From Spirochaetes bacterium ADurb.Bin215 (GTDB lineage Bacteria; Spirochaetota; Spirochaetia; Treponematales; Treponemataceae): DNA of 64,000 bases. Position numbers and translations under genes: made by a program. How positions within the stretch are numbered: position 1 is the stretch's first letter; each line of letters begins with the position of its first letter. Under the pieces are notes generated by a model. It was not told the DNA's origin, searched no databases, and saw only the letters and a list, made by a program, of their open reading frames with translations. Of this stretch, positions 24,827 to 33,621 are shown piece after piece. Where the stretch lies: the NCBI GenBank assembly GCA_002070025.1, contig MWCL01000003.1:1-64000 (forward strand). The letters are read 5' to 3'.

Positions 24827-27294
24827 GACTGTTTCTCCTGTGCTTGCGGTACGCGTACCTTTTCAAGCTTCCAGATATCACGCACATATTCTTCGATAGT
24901 GCGGTCCGAACTGAATTTTCCCGACCGGGCAACATTGAGCAGCGCGGTCCTGGCCCAGGCCCGCCGGTCCGCATACAGGGCACAAATCTTCTCATGTGCC
25001 GCGACATACGCATCGAAATCCGCCAGTATGTAGTACACATCGGGCCGTTGTCCATCTACACCGTACACCAAAGAATCGTACAATTCACGGAAAAGTCCCG
25101 AGGATTCGGTGCCGTATGTTCCGTCGATAAGCTGGTTCAGTACGGTTTTCAGGGCGGGATTCGCCTGTATGTGGTCATGAGGATTGTAGGAATGTTCCGC
25201 CTCAATCGCCTGGATCTCCTGCGCGGTCAATCCGAATATCACCGCGTTTTCTTCACCGGCTTCTTCCACGATTTCAATATTCGCGCCGTCCAGCGTCCCG
25301 ATTGTCACCGCGCCGTTCAGCATGAACTTCATGTTCCCGGTACCGGACGCTTCCTTTCCGGCGGTTGAAATCTGTTCGGAGACATCGCTGGCGGGAAAGA
25401 GTTTTTCCGCGATGGTTACCCGGTAGTTTTCCACAAAAATGACCCGGAGCCGCCCGCGCACCCGGTGATCGTTATTGATCCGGTCGGCAATGGTGTTTAT
25501 GAGCTTGATGATGCTCTTGGCCCGACGATATCCCGACGCGGCTTTCGCGCCGAATATGAAGGTACGCGGAACCGGGTTGTAGTCGCTTTCGGCGAGAATC
25601 CGGTTATAGAGATACATGATGTGCAGCACGTTCAGCAATTGCCGCTTGTACTCGTGCAGCCGCTTGATCTGTACATCGAAGATTGAATCCGGATCGATGA
25701 AAATGTTCTGGGTATCCTTGAGGTACTTCGCAAGGTCGATCTTGTTCTGATGCTTTATTTCAAGGAATTCGTCGAGCACCGCGTCATCGTCCGCAAAGCG
25801 TTCGAGTTCCCGGAGGCGCGAGAGATCCTTTTCCCAGCCCGATCCGATCTTGCCGGTAATGAAAGCCGAAAGGCGCGGATTGGCAGAAAGGAGCCAGCGG
25901 CGCTGGGTCACGCCGTTCGTCTTGTTGTTGAACTTCGCGGGGTACAGGGCGGACCAGTCTGCAAGCTCCACGTTTTTCAGCAGTTCGGTGTGCAGGGCGG
26001 CAACGCCGTTTACGGAGAAACACCCCACTATGGCGAGCCAGGCCATGTTGATCATGCCGTCGGCAATAATGGACATGCGGCTCTGACGCTGCCAGTCTCC
26101 GGGGAACTTTTCCCTGAGTTCAGCAAGAAACCGGCGGTTTATCTCCTCCAGAATCTGGTATACGCGCGGAAGCAGACCTTCAAAAATATCGATGGGCCAT
26201 CGCTCGAGCGCTTCCGCGAGGAGGGTGTGGTTGGTATAGGCAAAGGTGCGGGTAACGACATCCCACGCGGCATCCCAGCCGAGGCCGTTTTCGTCCATGA
26301 GCAGACGCATCATTTCGGGAATCGCGACCACGGGGTGGGTGTCGTTGAGCTGTACCACGTTGTACACCGGGAAGTCTTCAAAATTGGTTCCATGATCCCG
26401 CTTGAACTTGTGTACGAGATCCTGAAGGCTGGCCGAGGTAAAGAAATACTGCTGTTTGAGCCGGAGCGCCTTGCCCGAGGGCCCGGAATCGTTCGGATAC
26501 AGGACACGGGAAATGTTTTCGGCGTTGTTCTGCCGTTCAACCGCCCGCAGATAATGCATGTCGTTGAAAAGCTGCAGGTCGAATCCGTTTTCCGAGCTCG
26601 CTTCCCACAGGCGGAGGCGGTTCACGGTTCGGGTATCAAACCCGACTATGGGCATATCGTAGGGAGTGGCGGTAATTTCCTCGGCGTTCTCGATCCGGTA
26701 CGTGGTATGACCATTGGTTCCCTTGTCGGCCACCGGCGTGCCGCCGAAGCGTACGGTAACGGCAAGATCCGAGCGTTTTACTTCCCAGGGATCGCGATGT
26801 TTGAGCCAGTTGTCCGGATATTCTACCTGATACCCGTTCTCAATATGCTGTTCAAACATACCGTACTGGTACCGTATACCGTATCCGTGCCCCGGATAAT
26901 CGAGGGTCGCGAGAGAATCGAGGAAACAGGCCGCAAGACGCCCGAGACCGCCGTTGCCGAGACCGGCATCCGGCTCTTCCTCTTCTATGTCCATGTAATT
27001 GAAATCAAGTTCTTCGAGTACTTCCCGAATCGAATCCATTACGCCAAGATTGATGCAGTTGTTTCCGAGAGCCCTGCCCATGAGAAATTCCGCCGAAAGA
27101 TAATACACCTGGCGGATGGTATGACTGTCGTATTCCTTGCGCGTTGCCATCCAGTTGGTCTGGATAAAGTCCATGAGGGCGGCTGATACCGCGTCAAACA
27201 TGTCGTGGCGGGTCGCCTCTTCCAGATTTTTCCCGTAATTCCGTTTGAGCCGGTTCCTGACCCATTCCTTGAACAATTTTTTATCAAACTGCAT
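24823..27294 (-). CDS. glgP: Glycogen/maltodextrin phosphorylase
   Basis: An 823-residue PLP enzyme that releases glucose-1-phosphate from the ends of alpha-1,4-glucan chains. The PLP-binding segment EASGTGNMKFMLNGAVTIGT includes the lysine that carries the cofactor, and the N-terminus has GLGNGGLGRLAACFLDSLAT. Length and motifs are complete for bacterial GlgP. ATG 27294 has GGAGT seven bases upstream; the frame extends five codons more. It lies 33 bases after glgX, so debranching and phosphorolysis are made together. Confidence 0.96.
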   Translation of the reverse strand: MQFDKKLFKEWVRNRLKRNYGKNLEEATRHDMFDAVSAALMDFIQTNWMATRKEYDSHTIRQVYYLSAEFLMGRALGNNCINLGVMDSIREVLEELDFNYMDIEEEEPDAGLGNGGLGRLAACFLDSLATLDYPGHGYGIRYQYGMFEQHIENGYQVEYPDNWLKHRDPWEVKRSDLAVTVRFGGTPVADKGTNGHTTYRIENAEEITATPYDMPIVGFDTRTVNRLRLWEASSENGFDLQLFNDMHYLRAVERQNNAENISRVLYPNDSGPSGKALRLKQQYFFTSASLQDLVHKFKRDHGTNFEDFPVYNVVQLNDTHPVVAIPEMMRLLMDENGLGWDAAWDVVTRTFAYTNHTLLAEALERWPIDIFEGLLPRVYQILEEINRRFLAELREKFPGDWQRQSRMSIIADGMINMAWLAIVGCFSVNGVAALHTELLKNVELADWSALYPAKFNNKTNGVTQRRWLLSANPRLSAFITGKIGSGWEKDLSRLRELERFADDDAVLDEFLEIKHQNKIDLAKYLKDTQNIFIDPDSIFDVQIKRLHEYKRQLLNVLHIMYLYNRILAESDYNPVPRTFIFGAKAASGYRRAKSIIKLINTIADRINNDHRVRGRLRVIFVENYRVTIAEKLFPASDVSEQISTAGKEASGTGNMKFMLNGAVTIGTLDGANIEIVEEAGEENAVIFGLTAQEIQAIEAEHSYNPHDHIQANPALKTVLNQLIDGTYGTESSGLFRELYDSLVYGVDGQRPDVYYILADFDAYVAAHEKICALYADRRAWARTALLNVARSGKFSSDRTIEEYVRDIWKLEKVRVPQAQEKQS

Positions 27295-27327
27295 GAATAC
27301 ACTCCTCAACGCGACAATGAAAAAATA

Positions 27328-29478
27328 CTACACGATCCGTGTTATGAGTACAACCGTGCTTCTTGCCAGGGCAATATACTTGTTCGGAGAGGGAAGTGGC
27401 GCTTCCTTTCCAGGCTCAAGGATATCATCCGGTCCGGCACGCGCAGTATCGATAACCCGGAGCCATTCCTTGCCCGGAGCCGGCGGGCTCACGGTTACGG
27501 TGACATCCCGGGCGGACGCGTTGAAAATCAGGTAAAAATCGTTGTCGTCCCGGTCCGCGAGTATGCTTTCGCGGGCACCCATGAGCCGGTAGGCGATAAA
27601 CCGGTCGGTTTTACCCCAGTCGACCGGTTTCCCCTCCGCGTTGAACCAGGTAATGTCGGGAATGCCGCGCGAAGTGACCCCTTGTCCGGTCAGAAAGTCC
27701 GGACGCATGAACGCCGCATGACGCCGGCGAAAAGCGGCAAGGCAGCGGACAAAACGGAGTATGTCGCGGTTTTTATCCACCAGAGACCAGTCCATCCACG
27801 AGATTTCATTGTCCTGGCAGTAGGCGTTGTTGTTTCCGCCCTGGCTCCGCCGCATCTCGTCTCCCATGAGAAGCATGGGTGTTCCAAGCGAAAGAAGGAG
27901 CGTGGCATGAAAGTTCTTTATCTGCTGTACCCGGAGCTTTTCAATGGAAGGATCCTGCGCCGGCCCTTCCGCGCCGTAGTTGTAGCTGTTGTTATGGTCG
28001 CTGCCGTCCCGGTTATTCTCGCCGTTTTCCTCGTTGTGCTTGCCGTTGTACGATACAAGGTCATTGAGCGTGAAGCCGTCGTGGGCAGTGACAAAATTCA
28101 CCGAATGGAAGGGTTTGCGTCCGTTGCGGAGATATAGATCGGAGGAACCGGTGAGACGGGTCGCGAAATGATGCGTCATGCCGGTATCTCCGCGCCAAAA
28201 AAGCCGTACGTCGTCGCGGTACCGGTCGTTCCATTCGGCCCAGCGGCCGCCGGGGAATCCTCCCACCTGGTAAGCGCCTCCGGCGTCCCAGGCTTCCGCG
28301 ATGATTTTTGTCCGGCGCAAAACAGGATCCTCGGCGATACGCTCGAGCGTGGGCGGGTTGTCGAGAATCTTGCCGTTCTGGTCGCGCCCCAGTACCGAGC
28401 CCAGATCGAAGCGGAAGCCGTCCACATGCATTTCTGTTACCCAGTAACGCAAACAGTCAAGAATGAAATTCTGGACAACCGGATGATTGCAGTTCACGGT
28501 GTTCCCGCAGCCGGTAAAGTTGCGGTAATACCGTTTGTTGTTTTCCAGCATGTAATATATGGAATTGTCGAAACCGCGGAAACTCATTGTAATGCCGCGC
28601 TCATTTCCTTCCGCCGTATGATTGAAGACTATGTCCAGTATTACCTCTATCCCGGCCTTGTGAAGTTCCCGAACCATCAGCTTGAACTCGTTTACCGGTG
28701 CGGATAGACTCCGTTCCGACGCATAGCCGTTTTTCGGCGCGAAGAAGGCGACCGTGCTGTATCCCCAGTAATTGGTAAGCTGCTCGCCGGTATCCGGATT
28801 CGAACGGGGGTTTTCATACTCGTCAAATTCCTGAACGGGAAGCAGTTCAAGACTGGTTATACCGAGATCACGGAGACGGGGAATCGCATCGACAATACCC
28901 CGATAGGTTCCGGGATTGGCGACGCCGGACGAGGGATGGACTGTCAATCCCTTGACATGGGCTTCGTAGAGAATGCTGTGCCTGAGATGATAATTGAGCG
29001 GACGGTCACCCTGCCAGTCAAAATCGTTATTATCCACAACGACGCACTTGGGAAATCCGGCCGCGGTGTGCGTGGTAGTATACGCAAGATCCACGTCTAT
29101 GTGGGGAGGCTTCTGGTTCAGTCCGGTATGGTCGCGGAAAATTGACCCGGCGGTAAGACAGCGGGCGTAGGGATCTATGAGATACTTGTGTACGTTGAAC
29201 CGGAAACCCTCATTCGGCCGAAACGGTCCGTCGACCCGGTATAAATACAGAGCGTCCTTGCCGATGCCGGGGATAAACGCGTGCCAGAGATCTCCGGTTT
29301 TGTTGGTGTCGGGATCCAGTTCGAAAAGCGCATACGGTTCACTGTCTTCCGCATTCCGGAACAACTCGAGAAACACGGCTGTCCCGTTCCGGGAAAACAC
29401 GGAAAAGTTTACGCCGCCGGCCATGCAGGTCGCTCCAAGAGGCAGGGGTTTTCCGGGCAAGCAGGTCAGGTTTTCCAT
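27328..29478 (-). CDS. glgX: Glycogen debranching enzyme GlgX
   Basis: A 716-residue GH13 isoamylase-type enzyme that cuts alpha-1,6 branches left by GlgP. An N-terminal CBM48-like domain (about 10-110) precedes the barrel with VIFNHT-like DIVFNHTAEGN, nucleophile Asp in GFRFDLGSVLGRD, acid Glu in IIAEAWDAGG and the third Asp in FVTAHDGFTLNDL. All catalytic residues are present. TATACT ends 11 bases before the ATG and no ribosome binding site is obvious, so the leader would be about four bases. First gene of glgX-glgP-24305. Confidence 0.95.
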   Translation of the reverse strand: MENLTCLPGKPLPLGATCMAGGVNFSVFSRNGTAVFLELFRNAEDSEPYALFELDPDTNKTGDLWHAFIPGIGKDALYLYRVDGPFRPNEGFRFNVHKYLIDPYARCLTAGSIFRDHTGLNQKPPHIDVDLAYTTTHTAAGFPKCVVVDNNDFDWQGDRPLNYHLRHSILYEAHVKGLTVHPSSGVANPGTYRGIVDAIPRLRDLGITSLELLPVQEFDEYENPRSNPDTGEQLTNYWGYSTVAFFAPKNGYASERSLSAPVNEFKLMVRELHKAGIEVILDIVFNHTAEGNERGITMSFRGFDNSIYYMLENNKRYYRNFTGCGNTVNCNHPVVQNFILDCLRYWVTEMHVDGFRFDLGSVLGRDQNGKILDNPPTLERIAEDPVLRRTKIIAEAWDAGGAYQVGGFPGGRWAEWNDRYRDDVRLFWRGDTGMTHHFATRLTGSSDLYLRNGRKPFHSVNFVTAHDGFTLNDLVSYNGKHNEENGENNRDGSDHNNSYNYGAEGPAQDPSIEKLRVQQIKNFHATLLLSLGTPMLLMGDEMRRSQGGNNNAYCQDNEISWMDWSLVDKNRDILRFVRCLAAFRRRHAAFMRPDFLTGQGVTSRGIPDITWFNAEGKPVDWGKTDRFIAYRLMGARESILADRDDNDFYLIFNASARDVTVTVSPPAPGKEWLRVIDTARAGPDDILEPGKEAPLPSPNKYIALARSTVVLITRIV

Positions 29479-29540
29479 ACAATACCAAAAGTATAGTGCG
29501 ATGACGGATTTTATGCTAGAATGGAAGCTACGGAGTTCAC

Positions 29541-30869
29541 ATGAAAAGCATACCCATAGTCAGTAAAAAACCGAGTACCGTTGCCGCTTTCCGGTCTGCC
29601 TGCGATAAATCCGGCGGTGACTTTATCCCGGTCATCCTGAAAGAGCACGACGCGATCATATCCTATTTCAATTACGAATTGCCCGAGATCAAGATTCTCG
29701 ATTTCGGTGACGGCGATACCGCCGCGGAAAAGATCATGGACGTGATTCACGCGGACCCCTGGCTCCTTTTCGGCGGCATTATCGCCATTGTCCAGGACAA
29801 CAAACAGAAAATTGAAATGGAAAAACAGCGTGACCCGAACATACTGCTGATCCTCCGCCGGCCCGATTTCGAAGCGAATACCGACCGCATTCTCCGCATT
29901 CTTACGCAAAACAAGCAGTTTCTCTTTAACCGCGGTATGCAGCAGCAGATGAATACCAACGAAACAGGCTCCTTCGTCAGCGACAATGACCCCATGGACA
30001 TCCTGTTTTACTGCAATCTCATTACCAGTTACCTCTACAATACCAACCGCATCAACGACGAAGGCCGTGCGGGCATACAGGGAGCGCTCATGGAGCTCCT
30101 CCTGAACGCGGTTGAACACGGTAACTGTAAAATCAGTTATGATGAAAAAACCGAGTGGCTTTCCGCGGGCAAGAACATGCTCGATCTGATAGCCCAAAAA
30201 TGCCGCGACCCCGCGGCCCTCAACAAGAAAGTCTATATTTCCTATGACATATCAAATCTCCGCACACGGATTTCCGTACGGGATGACGGGGACGGTTTCG
30301 ACTGGCGCAAACGGCTCGAGGGCGAGCTGAAAGCGGGACTTCACGGCATGGGTATCAAACTCGCCGAATCATTTGTTTCCTCGGTTTCCTACAACGCGAA
30401 GGGAAACGAAGCATCATTTGAAATAGCCAACCAGCGGAACGCGACCAATACCATCCCGGTCATCATGCAGGAACAGCAGGTTCTGAACTTCGAACACAAA
30501 CAAATTGTATGCCGGGAGAATGAAACAACGAACGATCTGTACTACATCCGTTCGGGAAAATACGCCGTCTATGTACAGAGAAAGCTGGTATCGGTCCTTA
30601 CCACGAACGACATATTCATCGGGGAAATGTCGTTCCTGCTGAATGACCGCCGCGCCGCGACCATCATGGCCATCGGCTCCGGCTCACTCGTGAAAATTCC
30701 CAAAATTGAGTTTATCTCCCTGATCCGTCAACATCCCCACTATGGAATATTTCTCTCCCGTCTTCTGGCACAACGGCTTGCCCGTCAATCCTATCAGACA
30801 GTCCAGATACAGGGTGAACTCAGCCGGATCAAACAGGAACTTGAAACCATAAAGACGCCGGGAATGTAG
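29541..30869 (+). CDS. Receiver-like/HATPase/cyclic-nucleotide-binding fusion protein
   Basis: A 442-residue soluble regulator with three parts. Residues 1-125 look like a receiver fold without a clear phospho-aspartate pocket. Residues ~170-300 form an HATPase_c_2 domain of the anti-sigma serine-kinase type: MELLLNAVEHGNCK (N-box), VRDDGDGFDWRKR and LHGMGIKLAES. Residues ~315-430 form a CRP-like cyclic-nucleotide-binding domain containing YYIRSGKYAVYVQ and IGEMSFLLNDRRAATI. It may phosphorylate or sequester an anti-sigma-factor antagonist in response to a nucleotide. No partner is encoded nearby. GGAG lies before the ATG. addB begins two bases after its stop codon. Confidence 0.82.
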   Translation: MKSIPIVSKKPSTVAAFRSACDKSGGDFIPVILKEHDAIISYFNYELPEIKILDFGDGDTAAEKIMDVIHADPWLLFGGIIAIVQDNKQKIEMEKQRDPNILLILRRPDFEANTDRILRILTQNKQFLFNRGMQQQMNTNETGSFVSDNDPMDILFYCNLITSYLYNTNRINDEGRAGIQGALMELLLNAVEHGNCKISYDEKTEWLSAGKNMLDLIAQKCRDPAALNKKVYISYDISNLRTRISVRDDGDGFDWRKRLEGELKAGLHGMGIKLAESFVSSVSYNAKGNEASFEIANQRNATNTIPVIMQEQQVLNFEHKQIVCRENETTNDLYYIRSGKYAVYVQRKLVSVLTTNDIFIGEMSFLLNDRRAATIMAIGSGSLVKIPKIEFISLIRQHPHYGIFLSRLLAQRLARQSYQTVQIQGELSRIKQELETIKTPGM

Positions 30870-30870
30870 C

Positions 30871-33621
30871 ATGCACCCCGTAGCGGCAGTTATACAGAAG
30901 GAAGGAAACAATCCCGGTACGGTATTTGTATTTCCGTCGGAAATAGCGGCGCGCCTCTGGCTGGAAGCGTCCCTGGACATCCTGAAAAAGGGAAGCTTGC
31001 CGGCGGACCGCTTTATCGCCTGGGACCGCTTCAAGGAAACCGCTGTACGGTCCGCGGTCGCCGGCAGACAACCCGTCTCCGGCCGGCTGAGAAAGCTCTA
31101 TGCCCTGTCCTTCGCGAAACGGAATGCGGCAACAGCGAAGCCCCTGGTTACCGAACTCATTCCGGAAGCGTATGCGGATTCCGGTCAGCTTTTTGCCCCT
31201 TGGATTGCGGGAATTCTTCCGTCCCTTGCCCTGTGGGAACAAAAAGACCCCATGGCGGAAGACGCGGAAACCCGGGATTTACGGTTTCTCAAACAAGATT
31301 ACACCGCCTTTCTCGAATCCCGGAACCTCTTTGAGCCTGCCTGGCAAAAACCGCCTCTTATGGATACCGGCAAACGCTACATACTGTTTTTCCCCGAGGC
31401 TCTTGAAGATTTCCGGGAATACCGGACCCTGATCGCTTCCGCTCCTTTCATTGAAACGGTTCCGGTTGAAGAGGCCCTTTCACGCCTGCCCGAAAACGAT
31501 GCGAAGGTACGTTTTTACCCCACGGCGCGGCAGGAATTGCGCACGGCAGCCCTTGAAATTGAACAGCTTCTTGCAAACGGCAACCCTCCCGAGTCAATCG
31601 CGGTGCATGTACCGGACATCGAGTCCGTATATCCCTATCTATCACGGGAACTGACTCTGCGGGGCATTCCGTTCGATTTGCGGGCGGGCACAAAGCTCAC
31701 ATCCCATCCCGCCGGCCGCCTCTTCCCCCTGCTACGGGATTGTGCGGCAACCGGATTTTCCTTTCCTGCGGTAAAAGCCCTCATGCTCGATCAGCTTGTT
31801 CCCTGGAAAGACCGTGAAACGGCGGAACAGCTTGTCGCGTTCGGCATCAAGAATCATTGCATTACGCCCTGGATGGAAGACGGCAAGCCGGTGGATGTGT
31901 GGGAAGCGGCATTCAAAGAATCTGCCTCTCCAGCCGAGTCCGGACTCGGGAACTGGTATCAGCAGCTGCGCAAACACGTATCGGCAATGACCGGCGCCGC
32001 GTCTTTCTCCGATATCAGGAAGCACTACTTCCCGTTCAAAACCCGGTTTCTCGACATGGAGCTGCTCGCTCCCGGGGAAGACGCGGTCATCGCCCGCTGT
32101 CTGGAGGAACTCGCCAATCTTGTCGCGCTCGAAAGTCTGTATCCCGAGCTTGTTCCGGACAGTCCCTGGTCCTTTTTCATATCCATTCTTGAGGACACCA
32201 TCTACGTACCACAGCGCACCGGAGGCGGTGTCAGTCTCTTTCCCTACCGTGTTGCGGCCGGAACCCCCTTCCTCCATCAGTTCGTACTCGATTCCAGCCA
32301 GGACCGGGCGACCGTGGTGTACCGTGAACTCCCCTTTCTCCGCCACGACCGCCGCGTTGCACTCGATCTTGCGGATACCGACGCGTCTCCCGCCTTTTTC
32401 GGCATGTACCGGCTTTCAGACGCCGCGTTTACCGTTTCCGCGCATACCTTCTCCGGCTACCGGACCCCGCACGGATATTTCTCCGCGCTTCACGCGACAG
32501 ATACTCCCGAACAGGACCCGTTCCGGAAGGAAGCGGCATTCTTTGCCGACCCCGCCAACCTGCCCGACCGCCGCTATCCCGTACAAAAAACAGGATTTGA
32601 CCGATGGAAGGAACGACGAAACACCGGGCGTTATTCCTGCCTGCACGAACCTTTTTCCGGCCGCCTGGATCTACTCACCGAAAAAATCGCGGAATCGATC
32701 ATGGACGGCTCCGATGTCCGGACCGCCCAGAAGGATCTGAACCTTTTCACCTTTTGTAATACCCGGTGGTTTCTCACGAAGGTTTTGAACCTCAAGCGGC
32801 AGGAACGCGACGCCGAAATGATCAACGAACGGAATACCGGGCTCGTGGTACACGACGCGCTTCATGCGGTATATGAGCGCATACTGAACGAGGACGGCCG
32901 GTTTCTCTCCGCAAATCTCGAAACCTATCACCACTGGGCCGATGAAGCGGCCGCGCACGCGACCGCCCAAAGCGCAGAGTTCACCGGGCCGATTGCCGCA
33001 CCCCTCATCGCCCTTCTCTCGCGCAGAATCGCCGAAAACATCCGCTTCGTGCTGGATATGGATGCCCGGGTCCTCGACACCTTCATCCCGGAGTATCTTG
33101 AGAAATGGATCGAATTCCGCCGGGACGGAATCTGTTATGTCGGTATTGTTGACCGGATTTCCCGGGATCCCGCAGACAATGCTCTCGTACTCATGGACTA
33201 CAAGACCGGCTATGTGCCCAAAACAAAATCATATTGCCCCGATCCTCCGGACGCCCGGCCCGATGAACAGGTGCTTCAGGATTATCAGATGCCCATGTAC
33301 ATCCATCTTGCCGAAAATACCATCACGCTCGGGGATGAACCGGCAACGATCGGGGATGCCTGGTTCGCCGACATCAAAAACAGGAAATACCAGCCGGTCG
33401 TAAAGGGTGAAGCCGGCGAACGGGTGCCGAATACCCGTTCCGGTGTATCCCGGGACGATTTTGAGCCGGCCATGCAGGTATTTCGGCATACTGCCGCGCG
33501 TTTTGCCGATGCCGTCCGGCAACAGGACTTTACGAAACCGGAGAATCTGCCCCGAAAGAACTGTCTGGCATGTGATTTTTACCGCATTTGCCGGACCACC
33601 TACCTGGCGGGGGACAAATGA
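30871..33621 (+). CDS. addB: AddB-like exonuclease/helicase subunit
   Basis: The 916-residue protein resembles the AddB/RexB partner of AddA, which processes double-strand DNA breaks and loads RecA. A PD-(D/E)XK nuclease domain near the C-terminus has LMDYKTG (about 773-779). Cysteines at about 629 (FCNTRW) and 897-906 (CLACDFYRIC) frame it as in the iron-sulphur-bound AddB nuclease. The N-terminal helicase-like region is divergent and has no clear Walker A. The stop overlaps the addA start in ATGA, so the two subunits are made together. It could instead be called a PD-(D/E)XK family protein in the same role. Confidence 0.78.
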   Translation: MHPVAAVIQKEGNNPGTVFVFPSEIAARLWLEASLDILKKGSLPADRFIAWDRFKETAVRSAVAGRQPVSGRLRKLYALSFAKRNAATAKPLVTELIPEAYADSGQLFAPWIAGILPSLALWEQKDPMAEDAETRDLRFLKQDYTAFLESRNLFEPAWQKPPLMDTGKRYILFFPEALEDFREYRTLIASAPFIETVPVEEALSRLPENDAKVRFYPTARQELRTAALEIEQLLANGNPPESIAVHVPDIESVYPYLSRELTLRGIPFDLRAGTKLTSHPAGRLFPLLRDCAATGFSFPAVKALMLDQLVPWKDRETAEQLVAFGIKNHCITPWMEDGKPVDVWEAAFKESASPAESGLGNWYQQLRKHVSAMTGAASFSDIRKHYFPFKTRFLDMELLAPGEDAVIARCLEELANLVALESLYPELVPDSPWSFFISILEDTIYVPQRTGGGVSLFPYRVAAGTPFLHQFVLDSSQDRATVVYRELPFLRHDRRVALDLADTDASPAFFGMYRLSDAAFTVSAHTFSGYRTPHGYFSALHATDTPEQDPFRKEAAFFADPANLPDRRYPVQKTGFDRWKERRNTGRYSCLHEPFSGRLDLLTEKIAESIMDGSDVRTAQKDLNLFTFCNTRWFLTKVLNLKRQERDAEMINERNTGLVVHDALHAVYERILNEDGRFLSANLETYHHWADEAAAHATAQSAEFTGPIAAPLIALLSRRIAENIRFVLDMDARVLDTFIPEYLEKWIEFRRDGICYVGIVDRISRDPADNALVLMDYKTGYVPKTKSYCPDPPDARPDEQVLQDYQMPMYIHLAENTITLGDEPATIGDAWFADIKNRKYQPVVKGEAGERVPNTRSGVSRDDFEPAMQVFRHTAARFADAVRQQDFTKPENLPRKNCLACDFYRICRTTYLAGDK

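Noticed and set aside
25750-27186. 478-codon plus-strand ORF opposite glgP
   Set aside because: Long only because the GC-rich glgP sense codons leave few stops on the complement; glgP is complete and certain.
27205-28137. 310-codon plus-strand ORF opposite glgX
   Set aside because: Overlaps the conserved catalytic region of glgX on the other strand and has no independent signal.
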